Assembly: GCA_018830285.1 (NCBI GenBank) | Contig: JAHJSB010000002.1 | Location: 90,711-154,710, forward strand | DNA from: Alphaproteobacteria bacterium | Lineage (GTDB): Bacteria > Pseudomonadota > Alphaproteobacteria > Caulobacterales > Hyphomonadaceae | Direction: 5' to 3' | Length of the DNA: 64,000 bases | In this document: positions 45,683 through 55,349 of the stretch, in pieces | How the letters are laid out: every line of letters starts with the position of its first letter | Numbering within the stretch: the stretch's first letter is position 1 | Notes under the pieces: model-generated | Databases searched by the model: none | Told to the model about the DNA's origin: nothing | The model's input: only the letters and a program-made list of their open reading frames with translations | Program-made: the position numbers and the translations under genes

Positions 45683-46981
45683 TCAGCTGGGGCCAGGACC
45701 AAAGGCATTGATGCCCTTTTCCACGACAGATACACCCGAAGACTGGATCTGCATCACGGCAAGGCCGCGCTGCGATGTGCCGTCAATCCGGAACCGGAAC
45801 AGGCCGTTGACCCCCATGAACCCGTCAGGATCGGTAACGCCATTATAGCGCATATTGTCGTCCGCCCCGAGCCGCACCGATAGCGCGGCTGCGTCATAGG
45901 CTACCGCAGCCAGGTCCGTCGGGTTGCGGCCATAGATGCGATTGTAGGTCTGCTTGAACCCTGCGAGATTTGCCGGGTCCGGCGCAGCATAGACCCCGCC
46001 CGCCAGCGTCGGCTCGCGCCAGATGCTGGAATCGTCCCACAGGCTGGTGCCCATCAGCATGACCTGGCGCATATCGACCCCGTTATAGGGCAGCAAAGGC
46101 GCCACCGAGAGCAGCTTCACGCCACGCTCGGGAATCATTACGGCCACCTTGCCGCGCGCGATTTCGCCTTGCAAAACAGTGGCGATCTGGCGCGACTCCG
46201 CTGTCGCCCCGGATGCGGGATCATAAAAGGCCGACGCCACGACCACGCCACCCTGCTGCGAGGCCTGGTAGCGCATCGCCGCCTCGACCTGACGCCCGTA
46301 TGGCGTGCTGGGCCCGAGGAACACAAATGAGCGAACGCCCCGCGCTCCGGCATATTGCATCACGCGGGCGACTTCCTCTTCGGGCGACACGGACGCGAGA
46401 TACGCCCCGCCGCCTGCCGCGCTGCGGTCATTCGAAAAGGCGATGATCGGCACCTGAGCGTGGCTGGCCGCCGGTTTGATCGCCTTCACATTGGCGCCAA
46501 ACAGCGGACCCAGGATGATATCTGCGCCTTCCTTCAGGGACTCGTCCACGCGCGCCTCGGTCACCGACTGCTTGCCGGCCGTATCCTTCGGCATGATCAG
46601 GAAATTGTCCCCGGCATACTCGAACAAAGCGAGTTCAATACCCGCCAGCATGCTTTCGGCCTCAGCGCGGACCTGCGCGTTGGGGTGCGAAAAGGGCAGC
46701 AGCACGGCGGCGCGTTTCACATCGCGGCCCTCCATGAAGGGCGGGGTCAGGCCGCCATCGCCACGAACGGGTTTCTGGTAGCCGGGTTCGCCCAGCTGCG
46801 TCTCATCCACGTCACCGGGCTGCAGCACTTCGCCGGTCACCGGGTCAACCCGCGGCTCGCCGGTGCCGATCTGGACTGGCGGGCGGGCGGGTGCTGTGGC
46901 ACAGGCCGTGGCCAGGAGGAGGGAAGCCAGAACAAGGCTTGGCGCTTTGAGCTTCCTGAGCAATGGTTGAAGCAATGTCAT
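45683..46981 (-). CDS. Penicillin-binding protein activator (LpoA-like lipoprotein)
   Basis: 432 residues. The signal ends in a lipobox (LLATAC, about residue 27), then comes a periplasmic type I binding-protein fold related to the C-terminal part of E. coli LpoA (YraM). The N-terminal TPR domain of LpoA is absent, as in alphaproteobacterial homologues. It is expected to stimulate PBP1A-type synthases from the outer membrane. It is divergent from rsmI with overlapping 5' ends (start at 46981 inside the rsmI reading frame), the same neighbour as in E. coli. A PBP1A gene lies 2 kb away. Confidence 0.87.
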   Translation of the reverse strand: MTLLQPLLRKLKAPSLVLASLLLATACATAPARPPVQIGTGEPRVDPVTGEVLQPGDVDETQLGEPGYQKPVRGDGGLTPPFMEGRDVKRAAVLLPFSHPNAQVRAEAESMLAGIELALFEYAGDNFLIMPKDTAGKQSVTEARVDESLKEGADIILGPLFGANVKAIKPAASHAQVPIIAFSNDRSAAGGGAYLASVSPEEEVARVMQYAGARGVRSFVFLGPSTPYGRQVEAAMRYQASQQGGVVVASAFYDPASGATAESRQIATVLQGEIARGKVAVMIPERGVKLLSVAPLLPYNGVDMRQVMLMGTSLWDDSSIWREPTLAGGVYAAPDPANLAGFKQTYNRIYGRNPTDLAAVAYDAAALSVRLGADDNMRYNGVTDPDGFMGVNGLFRFRIDGTSQRGLAVMQIQSSGVSVVEKGINAFGPGPS

Positions 46982-47898
46982 CTCCTGATCCTTCTGAGCC
47001 CGAAGCGATTCACGCGTCGGGCGACTCTACGGGCAGCCGCCTTTCCGGGCAACCGGCGCAGACACTTGGCCCGGGGCTTTATGTTGTCTCCACCCCGATC
47101 GGCAACCTGCGGGACATCACGCTGCGTGCGCTGGATGTTCTCAAGACCGTCGAGGAGGTTCTGGCAGAAGACACCCGCGTCGCCGGGAAGCTGATGTCGG
47201 CCTATGGCCTTAAAGTCCGGCTGAGCCCGTACCATGACCACAATGGGGCGGAACGACGGCCTGACCTGATTTCCCGCATGAAGGCCGGCGCGAAAATCGC
47301 CCTTATCTCCGACGCCGGCACGCCGCTCGTCTCAGATCCTGGTTGGAAGCTGGCCCACGACGCGCTCGAAGCGGGTGTCAAAGTATATCCGATCCCCGGA
47401 GCGTCCGCGATGCTCGCCGGACTCGTTGCCAGCGGCCTGCCGAGCGATCACTTCATGTTTGCGGGCTTCCTGCCGCCGAAAAGCGGCGCCCGCCGCGCTG
47501 CCGCAGAGGCCCTTAAAGGCGTGCCGGGCACGCTGATCTTCTACGAAAGCGGTCCGCGCCTTGCCGCCTCGCTTGACGACCTTGCGGCTTCGCTCGGTGG
47601 CAACCGGCAGGCCGCGGTCGCGCGCGAACTGACCAAGTTGTTCGAGGAGACCCGCCGGGGCACGCTGTCCGAGCTCGCGGCACATTATGCCGAGGCCGGC
47701 CCGCCGCGCGGCGAGATCGTGCTCCTCGTCGGCCCGCCGCTCGAGACCGAGATCACGCAGGCCTCGCTTGATGCCGCCCTGCTGGATGCCCTCAAGGACC
47801 AGCCGACCAAGGCCGCCGCCAGCGCGGTGGCCGAGGCGCTCGGCCTGCCCAAGCGCGATGTGTACCAGCGCGCGCTACAATTGAAGGCCAATGGCTGA
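46963..47898 (+). CDS. rsmI: 16S rRNA (cytidine(1402)-2'-O)-methyltransferase RsmI
   Basis: 311 residues (start at 46963; an in-frame ATG at 46975 is equally possible). A tetrapyrrole-methylase-fold SAM enzyme with [20 protein letters not shown] at the start of the domain, [21 protein letters not shown] and [15 protein letters not shown]. It methylates C1402 of 16S rRNA. The 40-residue N-terminal extension is hydrophilic. It is divergent from and 5'-overlapping with the LpoA-like gene; yraN follows with an 8-nt overlap. Confidence 0.95.
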   Translation: MVEAMSSPDPSEPEAIHASGDSTGSRLSGQPAQTLGPGLYVVSTPIGNLRDITLRALDVLKTVEEVLAEDTRVAGKLMSAYGLKVRLSPYHDHNGAERRPDLISRMKAGAKIALISDAGTPLVSDPGWKLAHDALEAGVKVYPIPGASAMLAGLVASGLPSDHFMFAGFLPPKSGARRAAAEALKGVPGTLIFYESGPRLAASLDDLAASLGGNRQAAVARELTKLFEETRRGTLSELAAHYAEAGPPRGEIVLLVGPPLETEITQASLDAALLDALKDQPTKAAASAVAEALGLPKRDVYQRALQLKANG

Positions 47899-48262
47899 GG
47901 CGGCGCGCCAGCGGGCGGAAAGGCGCGGCCGGACAGGGGAAACGCTTGCCGCGTTCTGGCTGCGTCTCAAAGGCTACCGAATTCTGGCAACCCGCCTGCG
48001 CACCCCTGTTGGCGAGATCGACCTTATCGCCTCAAAGGGCCGGATCATCGCTTTCGTGGAAGTCAAAGTCCGGGCCCGCCGCGACCACGCCCTCGGCGCT
48101 GTCGCACCGACCGGCTGGCAACGCATCTCCCGCGCGGCCGACTTCTCGATGGCGAGGCGCCCGCAATATGCAGACCATGGCTGGCGCCACGATCTCATCG
48201 CCGTCCAGCCGTGGCACCTGCCAGTTCATGTCCGCGACGCGTGGCGTCCGGGCATGGAGTGA
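47891..48262 (+). CDS. YraN family (UPF0102) endonuclease-fold protein
   Basis: 123 residues. A restriction-endonuclease-like fold with conserved [21 protein letters not shown] (Asp, Glu-x-Lys active-site pattern) and AARR-type N-terminal helix with [17 protein letters not shown]. It may process DNA in an unknown way. Overlaps the rsmI end by 8 nt, so translation is coupled. The rsmI-yraN pairing is conserved in many proteobacteria. Confidence 0.9.
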   Translation: MAEAARQRAERRGRTGETLAAFWLRLKGYRILATRLRTPVGEIDLIASKGRIIAFVEVKVRARRDHALGAVAPTGWQRISRAADFSMARRPQYADHGWRHDLIAVQPWHLPVHVRDAWRPGME

Positions 48263-48266
48263 CATC

Positions 48267-48653
48267 TCACTCTGGTGCCGGCGGTTCCTGCTGGATCGAC
48301 ACCATGTAGGCCAGCAGCACTTCGGCGCCCAAGGGGCCAAACACGAAATCAGGCATCATCTCGTGCCCGACATGCAGACCGGCCTGGAAATCCTCAGACA
48401 GAGTGTCCGGATTGTACTGGGCCAGCAGGTAGCGCAGCGGCGGCGGATCCTCGGGCCGGATTTTCGCGTCATTGTCGAGCGCATGGCAGTTCGCACATTG
48501 CGCTTCCGCGATGACGCGCCCGTCGGAAATCGACTGGGCATCTGTCTTGATGGCATCGAATGGTACAACGCTATCTGCTACGTTGTCACAGGCGGCAGCG
48601 CCCAAGGACAGGATCAGGGCAAAGGCGGCGGGACGAAAGAAAGGTCGGATCAT
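48267..48653 (-). CDS. Small lipoprotein c-type cytochrome
   Basis: 128 residues. A signal with a lipobox-like GAAAC, then a class I cytochrome c domain with heme-binding CxxCH (AQCANCH) and a distal-Met candidate in MMPDFVFGPLGAE. The ATG at 48653 has AGGAGGA upstream; a longer frame is unsupported. Probably a membrane-tethered electron carrier matured by the ccm system. Convergent with yraN. Confidence 0.86.
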   Translation of the reverse strand: MIRPFFRPAAFALILSLGAAACDNVADSVVPFDAIKTDAQSISDGRVIAEAQCANCHALDNDAKIRPEDPPPLRYLLAQYNPDTLSEDFQAGLHVGHEMMPDFVFGPLGAEVLLAYMVSIQQEPPAPE

Positions 48654-48889
48654 CGGATAGGGTCCTCCTGAGTTGCGCCACGCACTTTGCCGCTTGAATC
48701 GCGGCCTGTGTCTGGCGATTGACGGAAACATGTCTCCTCAAGGTTACACAATTTGGAGCGTCTGCGAATATACGCATTACCCCTATGGCTCGCATAAGTT
48801 GCTGCAGACTCGTATATGAACCGCGCCTTCACCCTGCCGTAATCAAATCGCATCTACAAAATCCTCCATGATTCGTTGTACAGGCTGAT

Positions 48890-50884
48890 ATGGCTAAATC
48901 CGCCCCGCCTACGCCCTCACCGCGCACCATAAAGGTGCCGCGCGACCCGGTTTTCCGGTGGCCCGCAACCGTGCGCGGGTGGCTGATACTGGCCGTATTT
49001 GCGATCATTTTTGCTGTCGGCGGGTACGCGCTGTACAAGTGGCGCTCGCTCTATTTCGGCATGCCGAAACTCCCGGAAACCGCCGAACTATGGGAAGCCC
49101 ACCGCGAACCCGCCATGGAATTCATCGACCGGGACGGCAATACGCTGTCTGTACGCGGCCCGCGCTATGGCCGCGCCACGGATATCTCCACCCTGCCCGC
49201 CTATGTGCCTCAGGCCTTCATCGCCGCCGAGGACAAGCGCTTTTACGACCATGACGGCGCCGACGACGCTGCCATTGCGCGCGCCGCCCTGTCGAACCTG
49301 CGCGCGGGAGAGACAGTCTCGGGCGCCTCGACAATCACGCAGCAGCTGATCAAGAATCTCGTGCTCGACAATCGCCAGACGCTGAAGCGCAAGGCGCAGG
49401 AAATGAAGCTCGCCCGCGAACTGGAAAAGCGGATCAGCAAGGATGAGGTCCTTTCGCTCTACCTGAACCGCGTCTATTTCGGTGCAGGCCTCTACGGCAT
49501 CGACGCGGCGGCACGCAATTATTTCGGCAAGCCGCCCGAAAAGCTCGAAATCCAGGAAGCGGCCCTGCTCGCCACCCTTCCCAAGGCCCCCTCCAAGCTG
49601 AACCTGCGGGACAATCTGGCGGGCGCACGGGACCGACAGCTCTATGTGCTCGCTGAAATGGTCGATCAGGGGTTCATCACCAAAGAACAATCCGACACCG
49701 CCCGCGCGGCAGAGGTGAAGATCATCGACGCGCCGGTCTATGACGCGCAGCTGGGCTATGTGCTCGACGCGTCGGCCGAACGTGTGAAAGCGATGCTGCC
49801 GCGCCTGCCAGGCGACCTGGTCGTCACCATATCCATTGACCCGCAACTCCAGGACAAGATCGAATCCCTGCTCGTCGAACGTATCGCGAAAGACGGCAAG
49901 GCACAGGGTGTCAGCCAGGTCGGCGCGCTGGTGATGGCCAAGGATGGCCGTGTCGTCGCCATGGTCGGCGGTGCGGACTATGCGACCTCGGAATTCAATC
50001 GGGTGACACAAGCCGTGCGCCAGCCCGGATCGAGCTTCAAGCCTTTTGTCTATGCAGCCGCGCTGGAAGACGGTTTCTCGCCTTATGACGTGATGATCGA
50101 TGCGCCCCTGACGATCGAGAAATGGAAGCCCGAGAATTATGGCGGGGGCTATCTCGGACCGATGACCCTCAGCGAGGCCCTGACCCGCTCGACCAATACG
50201 ATTGCCGCCCAGCTGGGACAGGAGGCGAGCGAGGAGCGCATCATCTCTCTGGCCAAGCGCTTCGGCATGACAAGCCCGATGCAGCCCTTTCCGTCGCTCG
50301 CCCTTGGCAGCCAGGAAGTGACCATGTGGGAACTCGTGCGGGCCTATGGCGCCTTCCAGTCCGGCGGCCTGCGCATGGACCCCTATCTCATCGACAAGAT
50401 CGAGGATTCGCGCGGAATGGTCCTCTACCAGCGCCCTGAATACGAGCGTGAGCGCGTCTATCCCTACGAGCTGGCCGAAGACATGAATGCGATGATGACC
50501 CGCGTCGTGAACGCGCCCATCGGCACGGGCGGGCGGGCCCGGGTCAAAAACTGGACCGTCGCCGGCAAGACCGGCACCTCGCAGGACTGGCGCGACGCCT
50601 GGTTCGTCGGCTTCACTGCAGCCTATGTCGGCGCGGTATGGGTCGGCAATGACGATGACAGCCCGATGAAGCGCGTCACGGGAGGGGGCCTGCCGGCAGA
50701 CCTGTGGTCGGACATGATGACAGTTGTCCACGCCGGTATGCCATCCGAAAGCCTGATCGGCGCTGAAGGCGGTATCGTGATCAGCGAAGCCGCCGAACAA
50801 CGCATCTCCTTCTATCGCGGCCTCAGCCAGGCGTTCAGCGTCGCAGCGGCGAACCGCAGGGCCAGCGGGGCTGTCCCGCAGTAG
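48890..50884 (+). CDS. Class A penicillin-binding protein 1A-family
   Basis: 664 residues. A short cytoplasmic tail and a membrane helix (about 29-50) precede a glycosyltransferase 51 domain with catalytic Glu114 in AAEDKRFYDHDG and QQLIKNLVL. The transpeptidase domain follows with SxxK (Ser381-S-F-Lys384 in GSSFKPF), SxN (RSTNT) and KTGT (AGKTGTSQD). It polymerises and crosslinks peptidoglycan. The LpoA-like activator is encoded about 2 kb upstream. Shorter than E. coli PBP1A (850), lacking the ODD insert. Confidence 0.95.
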   Translation: MAKSAPPTPSPRTIKVPRDPVFRWPATVRGWLILAVFAIIFAVGGYALYKWRSLYFGMPKLPETAELWEAHREPAMEFIDRDGNTLSVRGPRYGRATDISTLPAYVPQAFIAAEDKRFYDHDGADDAAIARAALSNLRAGETVSGASTITQQLIKNLVLDNRQTLKRKAQEMKLARELEKRISKDEVLSLYLNRVYFGAGLYGIDAAARNYFGKPPEKLEIQEAALLATLPKAPSKLNLRDNLAGARDRQLYVLAEMVDQGFITKEQSDTARAAEVKIIDAPVYDAQLGYVLDASAERVKAMLPRLPGDLVVTISIDPQLQDKIESLLVERIAKDGKAQGVSQVGALVMAKDGRVVAMVGGADYATSEFNRVTQAVRQPGSSFKPFVYAAALEDGFSPYDVMIDAPLTIEKWKPENYGGGYLGPMTLSEALTRSTNTIAAQLGQEASEERIISLAKRFGMTSPMQPFPSLALGSQEVTMWELVRAYGAFQSGGLRMDPYLIDKIEDSRGMVLYQRPEYERERVYPYELAEDMNAMMTRVVNAPIGTGGRARVKNWTVAGKTGTSQDWRDAWFVGFTAAYVGAVWVGNDDDSPMKRVTGGGLPADLWSDMMTVVHAGMPSESLIGAEGGIVISEAAEQRISFYRGLSQAFSVAAANRRASGAVPQ

Positions 50885-50929
50885 AACCGGGCTTTTCAGC
50901 GGGGCGCATTCCGCCTAACAGGCGTGCGC

Positions 50930-51970
50930 ATGGATACTGATGTTCTTGATACGTTGAAGCTCGCCCTTGATGGTGGTGGTGTAACCGTGCCGGAAACGGG
51001 AGACGTGCTGTTTCTGCGGGCTGAACCGGGGCCTGTACTGCCTCTGCTGCCGAAGGATCGGCTGACCTGCCAGCAGACGTTCAAGCCGCCGCATGATGCC
51101 CTCAAGGCGGCGGGATACAGGCTGCTCCCTCCCGGGACAGAGACGTTCGAATCCGCGGCACTGACGCTGATCCTGCCGCCGCGCCAGAAGGCCGAGGCGC
51201 GCGGCCTGTATGCCCGCGCCATGCTGGCGGCGCCCGAGGGCGGCGTGGTGCTGGCCTGCCTGCCGAACACGCTGGGCGGCAAGACCGCCGAGAAGACGCT
51301 GGGCGAGATTGCCGGCGCCACCGAGAGCCTCAGCAAGAACAAGTGCCGGGCCTTCTGGGCGAGGAAAGACAGCGCTGTTTTCAACACCGCCCTCGCCGAG
51401 GCATGGGTTGCTGCCGACCAGCCGCAACCTGTCGCAGACGGCGCGATGTGGAGCCGGCCGGGCCTGTTTTCATGGGACCGGATCGATGCCGGTTCGGAAC
51501 TGCTGGCCGAGAACATTCCCGAGGATATCAAGGGCACGGGCGCCGACTTCGGTGCGGGCCAGGGCTACCTCACGAAAGAGGTCCTGTCGCACTGCCCGAA
51601 GATCAAGCATATGGACCTGTATGAGGCCGAACACCGGGCGATTACCTGCGCAACGAAGACGCTGCAAGGCGTCGAGAATGTCACGATTACCTGGGCCGAC
51701 GCGACGCGCGACGTGACGAACAGCCAGTATGATTTCATCCTGATGAACCCGCCTTTCCACGTCGGACGGGCGGACGCCGCCGGCCTTGGCCAGGCCTTCA
51801 TCCAGGCTGCCGCGCGGGCGCTGAAACCGCACGGGTCGCTGTACATGGTTGCCAACCGCCACCTGCCGTATGAGGCGACGGTCTCAGCCTGCTTCAAACA
51901 ATATGAAATCATTGAGGATTCCGGCGGCTACAAGGTGATCCGCGCCGACCGGCCGAAGCGCCAGAAATGA
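50930..51970 (+). CDS. RsmC-like class I SAM methyltransferase
   Basis: 346 residues from ATG 50930 (a GTG two codons earlier is possible). Two tandem Rossmann halves as in RsmC/RlmG. The N-terminal part is degenerate. The C-terminal catalytic half has ADFGAGQGYL (motif I) and the amino-methyltransferase motif NPPF in ILMNPPFHVG, typical of N2-guanine methylation in 16S or 23S rRNA. Specific base unclear (G1207 in RsmC). Stop overlaps the pseudouridine synthase start. Confidence 0.85.
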   Translation: MDTDVLDTLKLALDGGGVTVPETGDVLFLRAEPGPVLPLLPKDRLTCQQTFKPPHDALKAAGYRLLPPGTETFESAALTLILPPRQKAEARGLYARAMLAAPEGGVVLACLPNTLGGKTAEKTLGEIAGATESLSKNKCRAFWARKDSAVFNTALAEAWVAADQPQPVADGAMWSRPGLFSWDRIDAGSELLAENIPEDIKGTGADFGAGQGYLTKEVLSHCPKIKHMDLYEAEHRAITCATKTLQGVENVTITWADATRDVTNSQYDFILMNPPFHVGRADAAGLGQAFIQAAARALKPHGSLYMVANRHLPYEATVSACFKQYEIIEDSGGYKVIRADRPKRQK

Positions 51971-52668
51971 AGGATCTCCGCCCCCTTACCAAATACCTGG
52001 CCGGGCTGGGGTACGGGAGCCGCAAGGAGGTGGAAACCGCCATCCGAAGGGGGCGGGTCGGGGGACTTGAAGGGGGTGGCAAGGGGGTGGTCGGTCCGTT
52101 CGAAAACATCACTTTCGACGACGAACCGCTCGACCCGCCCCCCGGCATGGTGGTCATCATGAACAAGCCGGCGGGCTACACCTGCTCGCGCGCCGATGGC
52201 GGACAACTCGTCTACGAACTCCTGCCGCCACGCTTCCTGGCGCGTACGCCGGCGCTGTCATCGGTGGGGCGGCTCGATGCGCCGACGACCGGCCTCTTGC
52301 TGTTCACTGATGACGGACAATTACTGCACAGGCTGATCTCTCCCCGGTCGGAAACAGAGAAGGTGTATGAGGCCGTCCTCGCCCGGCCGCTGGAAGGGCA
52401 TGAGGCGGAAGCCTTCGCCAGCGGCACGCTGATGCTGCGCGGCGAGGACAAGCCGTTGAAGCCGGCCAGGCTCGAAGTGACGGGCGAATGCAGTGCCCGC
52501 GTTACGCTCACCGAAGGGCGCTACCACCAGGTCCGCCGCATGTTCGCCGCGGTCGGCAACCATGTCGAGGCGCTGCATCGGACGCAGTTCGGCCCGCTGA
52601 CACTGGACGGGCTGGCCGATGGCGACTGGCGCCTGCTGGACTCCGACGAGGTGGCAGGGCTGGCGTGA
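51967..52668 (+). CDS. RsuA-family pseudouridine synthase
   Basis: 233 residues. An N-terminal S4-like RNA-binding domain (about 1-55) and a catalytic domain with the family motif GRLDAPTTGLLLFTDDG (catalytic Asp in RLD), a KVYEA strand and RYHQVRRMFAAVGNHVEALHR. It isomerises a uridine in rRNA. The S4 loop is unusually Gly-rich (GLEGGGKG). ATGA overlap with the methyltransferase suggests coordinated rRNA modification. Confidence 0.9.
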   Translation: MKDLRPLTKYLAGLGYGSRKEVETAIRRGRVGGLEGGGKGVVGPFENITFDDEPLDPPPGMVVIMNKPAGYTCSRADGGQLVYELLPPRFLARTPALSSVGRLDAPTTGLLLFTDDGQLLHRLISPRSETEKVYEAVLARPLEGHEAEAFASGTLMLRGEDKPLKPARLEVTGECSARVTLTEGRYHQVRRMFAAVGNHVEALHRTQFGPLTLDGLADGDWRLLDSDEVAGLA

Positions 52669-52777
52669 CGTCCAGAACTGGCTGAAGGCGGCGAAACCGT
52701 GAACAGTGCTTGGCCACCGTTACGCAGCGCTCTAGGCTGTCAGGCCAGCACTCGAAACAAGAATCGCCCGAGGCCCC

Positions 52778-55237
52778 ATGCGACATCCTGTGCCGCTCTC
52801 TCGCATGCCAGAGCCCGGCGCATCCGAGCAAGGGTTGTCGACCGCGGAAGCCGACCGTCGGCTGGAACAGTTTGGCGAAAACGCCATCGTCGAAGCTGCC
52901 CGGTCAGGTTGGCTCGATGTCCTGCGCGACGCCCTCACCGATCCCATGGTCTGGTTCCTGGCCGGTACCGCCAGCCTGTTCGCCATTCTGGGAGATTATA
53001 CAGAAGCGGCGGTCCTGGCCGTCGCCCTGATCCCGATCATTGGTCTGGACGCTTATCTCCACAAGCGCACAAAGGCGTCTGTCGAAGGCCTGAGCAAGCT
53101 GTTGACCGAACGTGTTCGCGTCATTCGCGATGGCAAGGAAATCGGCATTCCGGCGCGGCACATCGTGCCCGGCGATCTCATAATGGCCCCCGCCAACACA
53201 CGGTTTCCCGCCGATGGCGTGATCGTCGGCGGAGACAACCTTCAGGTTGACGCTTCCGCACTCACCGGCGAGGCGATGCCTGTTCGCAAGAATGTATTCA
53301 CGGACATCTTGACGGGTGAGGACGACATCCTCGTTGATGATGCGTACTGGGCGATGGCCGGAACCCGGTTGCTCAGCGGTGACGCGCGTGTGCGTGTGGC
53401 GTTCACCGGCGCAGAGACGCTTTACGGCCAGATCGTGCGAACAGCGCAATCGGGCAATGGCGGCCGGACCCCTTTGCAAAAAGCCATTGGACGGCTGGTC
53501 GCCATTCTGCTGGCTATTTCCGTGACCCTGTGCGTCGTGCTCGCCCTGGTGCGATACGCGCAAGGGTTTGGCTGGGTGGACGCCGCGATCAGTGCCGTGA
53601 CATTGGCCGTTGCCGCGATCCCCGAAGAATTCCCTGTCGTTTTTTCATTCTTCCTCGGCATCGGTGTCTTTCGGCTGGCGAAACAGCGCGCGCTGGTTCG
53701 CCGTTCCATCGTGGTCGAGAATATCGGCCGGGTCACATGCATCTGCACCGACAAGACCGGGACGCTGACCGAGGGCCGCCTCCACCTGCAACATATCATC
53801 ACGGCAGACGAGCGCACCGAGGACGATGTCCTGTCAGTCGCGGCCGCGGCCGCGCGCGCCGAAAGCGGCGACCCGCTCGACCTTCTTGTCCTGGCGAACG
53901 GATCTGCGCCTGGCGGCCGGTGGCTCGCCGTGTTCCCCTTCACGGAAGACCGGCGGCGCGAAGTCGGCGTGATCGAGACACAAGACGGGACGGTTCACAT
54001 CGCGATGAAGGGCGCGCCAGAGACCGTTCTGTCCATGTGCTCCATGACGCGCGAAACCAGGGATAAGTGGTCGCGGGAGGTCCGGGCACTTGCCCGGGAT
54101 GGCCACAAGGTTATCGCCTGCGCCGAGATGACAGCGCTGTCGTGGTCTGGTGACGAGCCAGTGACCGGCTATGCATTTTCCGGCCTGCTCGCGTTTGAAG
54201 ATCCGGTCCGCCCGGGCGTCAAGGACGCGATGAACGAAGCGCAGAATGCAGGAATACGAGTCATCATGGTCACCGGAGATCATCCGGACACGGCGCAGGC
54301 GATCGCCACCGAGCTTGGTATCGGAGGCGCTGACCCCAAAATCATTCAGGGCGATGAGTTTGCGGAAGATGCCGGTGTCGACCTTTCCCGGTTCGATGTC
54401 GTCGCCCGTGCGATGCCGTCACAAAAACTAGAACTCGTCAAAGCCCTGCAGGCAAAGAAGCACATCGTCGCCGTGACGGGTGATGGCGTGAATGATGTTC
54501 CTGCCCTGAAGGGCGCCGATATCGGCATCGCCATGGGTGAGCGCGGCACGCAAAGCGCCAAGGAAGTCGCCGCCATTGTTTTGCTCGACGACAATTTCCG
54601 CACGATTGTGAATGCCATCGCAGAAGGGCGGCAGGTTTTTGCCAATCTGAAACTGAGTTTCGCCTATCTCCTGATGATCCATGGGCCGCTCGTCGCAACC
54701 GCGGCGCTTCTGCCGCTGCTTGGATATCCGCTATTGTACCTGCCGATCCATATCGTCTGGCTCGAAGTGATCATGCATCCGACGGCGCTGCTGGTCTTCC
54801 AGAAACAGGCGAGGAACGGTCGCCTGAGCCGTGCGGATCAAAGCGTCGGGGTTCAGTTTTTCGGAATGCGGGAATGGAGCCTGATCGGGCTCATGACCGT
54901 CCTTGTCTCAGGATTGATCGCCTGGAGCTTCATAGACAGCCTGGGGCCCGAGCAGAATGTCGACCACGCCCGTTCAATGGCGCTGGCGACACTCCTTAGC
55001 GCCAATGCTGCAGTAACACTGGCCCTAAGGGGATGGACAACCCGCATTGCGATCATTGCGGCGGCCGCATCATTGGGCTCGGCAATCCTTCTCATCCAGT
55101 CCCCTCTTGTTTCGGGCCTGATGCATTTGAATCCGCTTCACATCGGCGACTGGGTGATCGCCCTGTTGGGAGGTGGCACGCTTGGGTCGCTGGCCATCCT
55201 GTTCCACAGGGCCGGAACACGATTGGCGAAATCCTGA
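52778..55237 (+). CDS. Cation-translocating P-type ATPase (P2-like)
   Basis: 819 residues with four N-terminal and about six C-terminal membrane helices. A-domain: SALTGEAMPV. P-domain: phosphorylated Asp325 in CTDKTGTLTEG, TGDGVNDVPALKGADIGIAMG. TM4 has IPEEFPVVFS, a variant of the calcium-pump PEGLP. It lacks N-terminal metal-binding CxxC domains, so it is P2-like rather than a heavy-metal pump. The ion is not certain (Ca2+/Mn2+/H+ possible). It is shorter than SERCA. It ends convergent with the acyl-CoA dehydrogenase across a stem-loop. Confidence 0.9.
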   Translation: MRHPVPLSRMPEPGASEQGLSTAEADRRLEQFGENAIVEAARSGWLDVLRDALTDPMVWFLAGTASLFAILGDYTEAAVLAVALIPIIGLDAYLHKRTKASVEGLSKLLTERVRVIRDGKEIGIPARHIVPGDLIMAPANTRFPADGVIVGGDNLQVDASALTGEAMPVRKNVFTDILTGEDDILVDDAYWAMAGTRLLSGDARVRVAFTGAETLYGQIVRTAQSGNGGRTPLQKAIGRLVAILLAISVTLCVVLALVRYAQGFGWVDAAISAVTLAVAAIPEEFPVVFSFFLGIGVFRLAKQRALVRRSIVVENIGRVTCICTDKTGTLTEGRLHLQHIITADERTEDDVLSVAAAAARAESGDPLDLLVLANGSAPGGRWLAVFPFTEDRRREVGVIETQDGTVHIAMKGAPETVLSMCSMTRETRDKWSREVRALARDGHKVIACAEMTALSWSGDEPVTGYAFSGLLAFEDPVRPGVKDAMNEAQNAGIRVIMVTGDHPDTAQAIATELGIGGADPKIIQGDEFAEDAGVDLSRFDVVARAMPSQKLELVKALQAKKHIVAVTGDGVNDVPALKGADIGIAMGERGTQSAKEVAAIVLLDDNFRTIVNAIAEGRQVFANLKLSFAYLLMIHGPLVATAALLPLLGYPLLYLPIHIVWLEVIMHPTALLVFQKQARNGRLSRADQSVGVQFFGMREWSLIGLMTVLVSGLIAWSFIDSLGPEQNVDHARSMALATLLSANAAVTLALRGWTTRIAIIAAAASLGSAILLIQSPLVSGLMHLNPLHIGDWVIALLGGGTLGSLAILFHRAGTRLAKS

Positions 55238-55310
55238 AAACCGACCGCCTGGATCGGGCGATGGTGCAAAGTGGGACGATAACAAAAATGCCCCATTCGC
55301 CTTCCTCTTC

Positions 55311-55337
55311 GCTCGGCCTTCGCATGAGAGGCCGAGC
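55311..55337. terminator. Stem-loop between convergent genes
   Basis: A perfect 9-bp GC-rich stem (55311-55319 with 55329-55337) and a 9-nt loop lie between the ends of the P-type ATPase and the acyl-CoA dehydrogenase genes. No T-run follows, so it is a weak or Rho-assisted terminator candidate. Confidence 0.4.
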
Positions 55338-55349
55338 CCTGGCTCCTGG

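Noticed and set aside
49088..50800. 570-codon minus-strand frame opposite the PBP1A gene
   Set aside because: Shadow of the PBP1A gene; no recognisable domain and no SD.
52053..52100. Gly-rich DNA in the S4 domain of the pseudouridine synthase as an inserted repeat
   Set aside because: The reading frame and overall domain length are nearly normal, and no second copy or palindrome was found.
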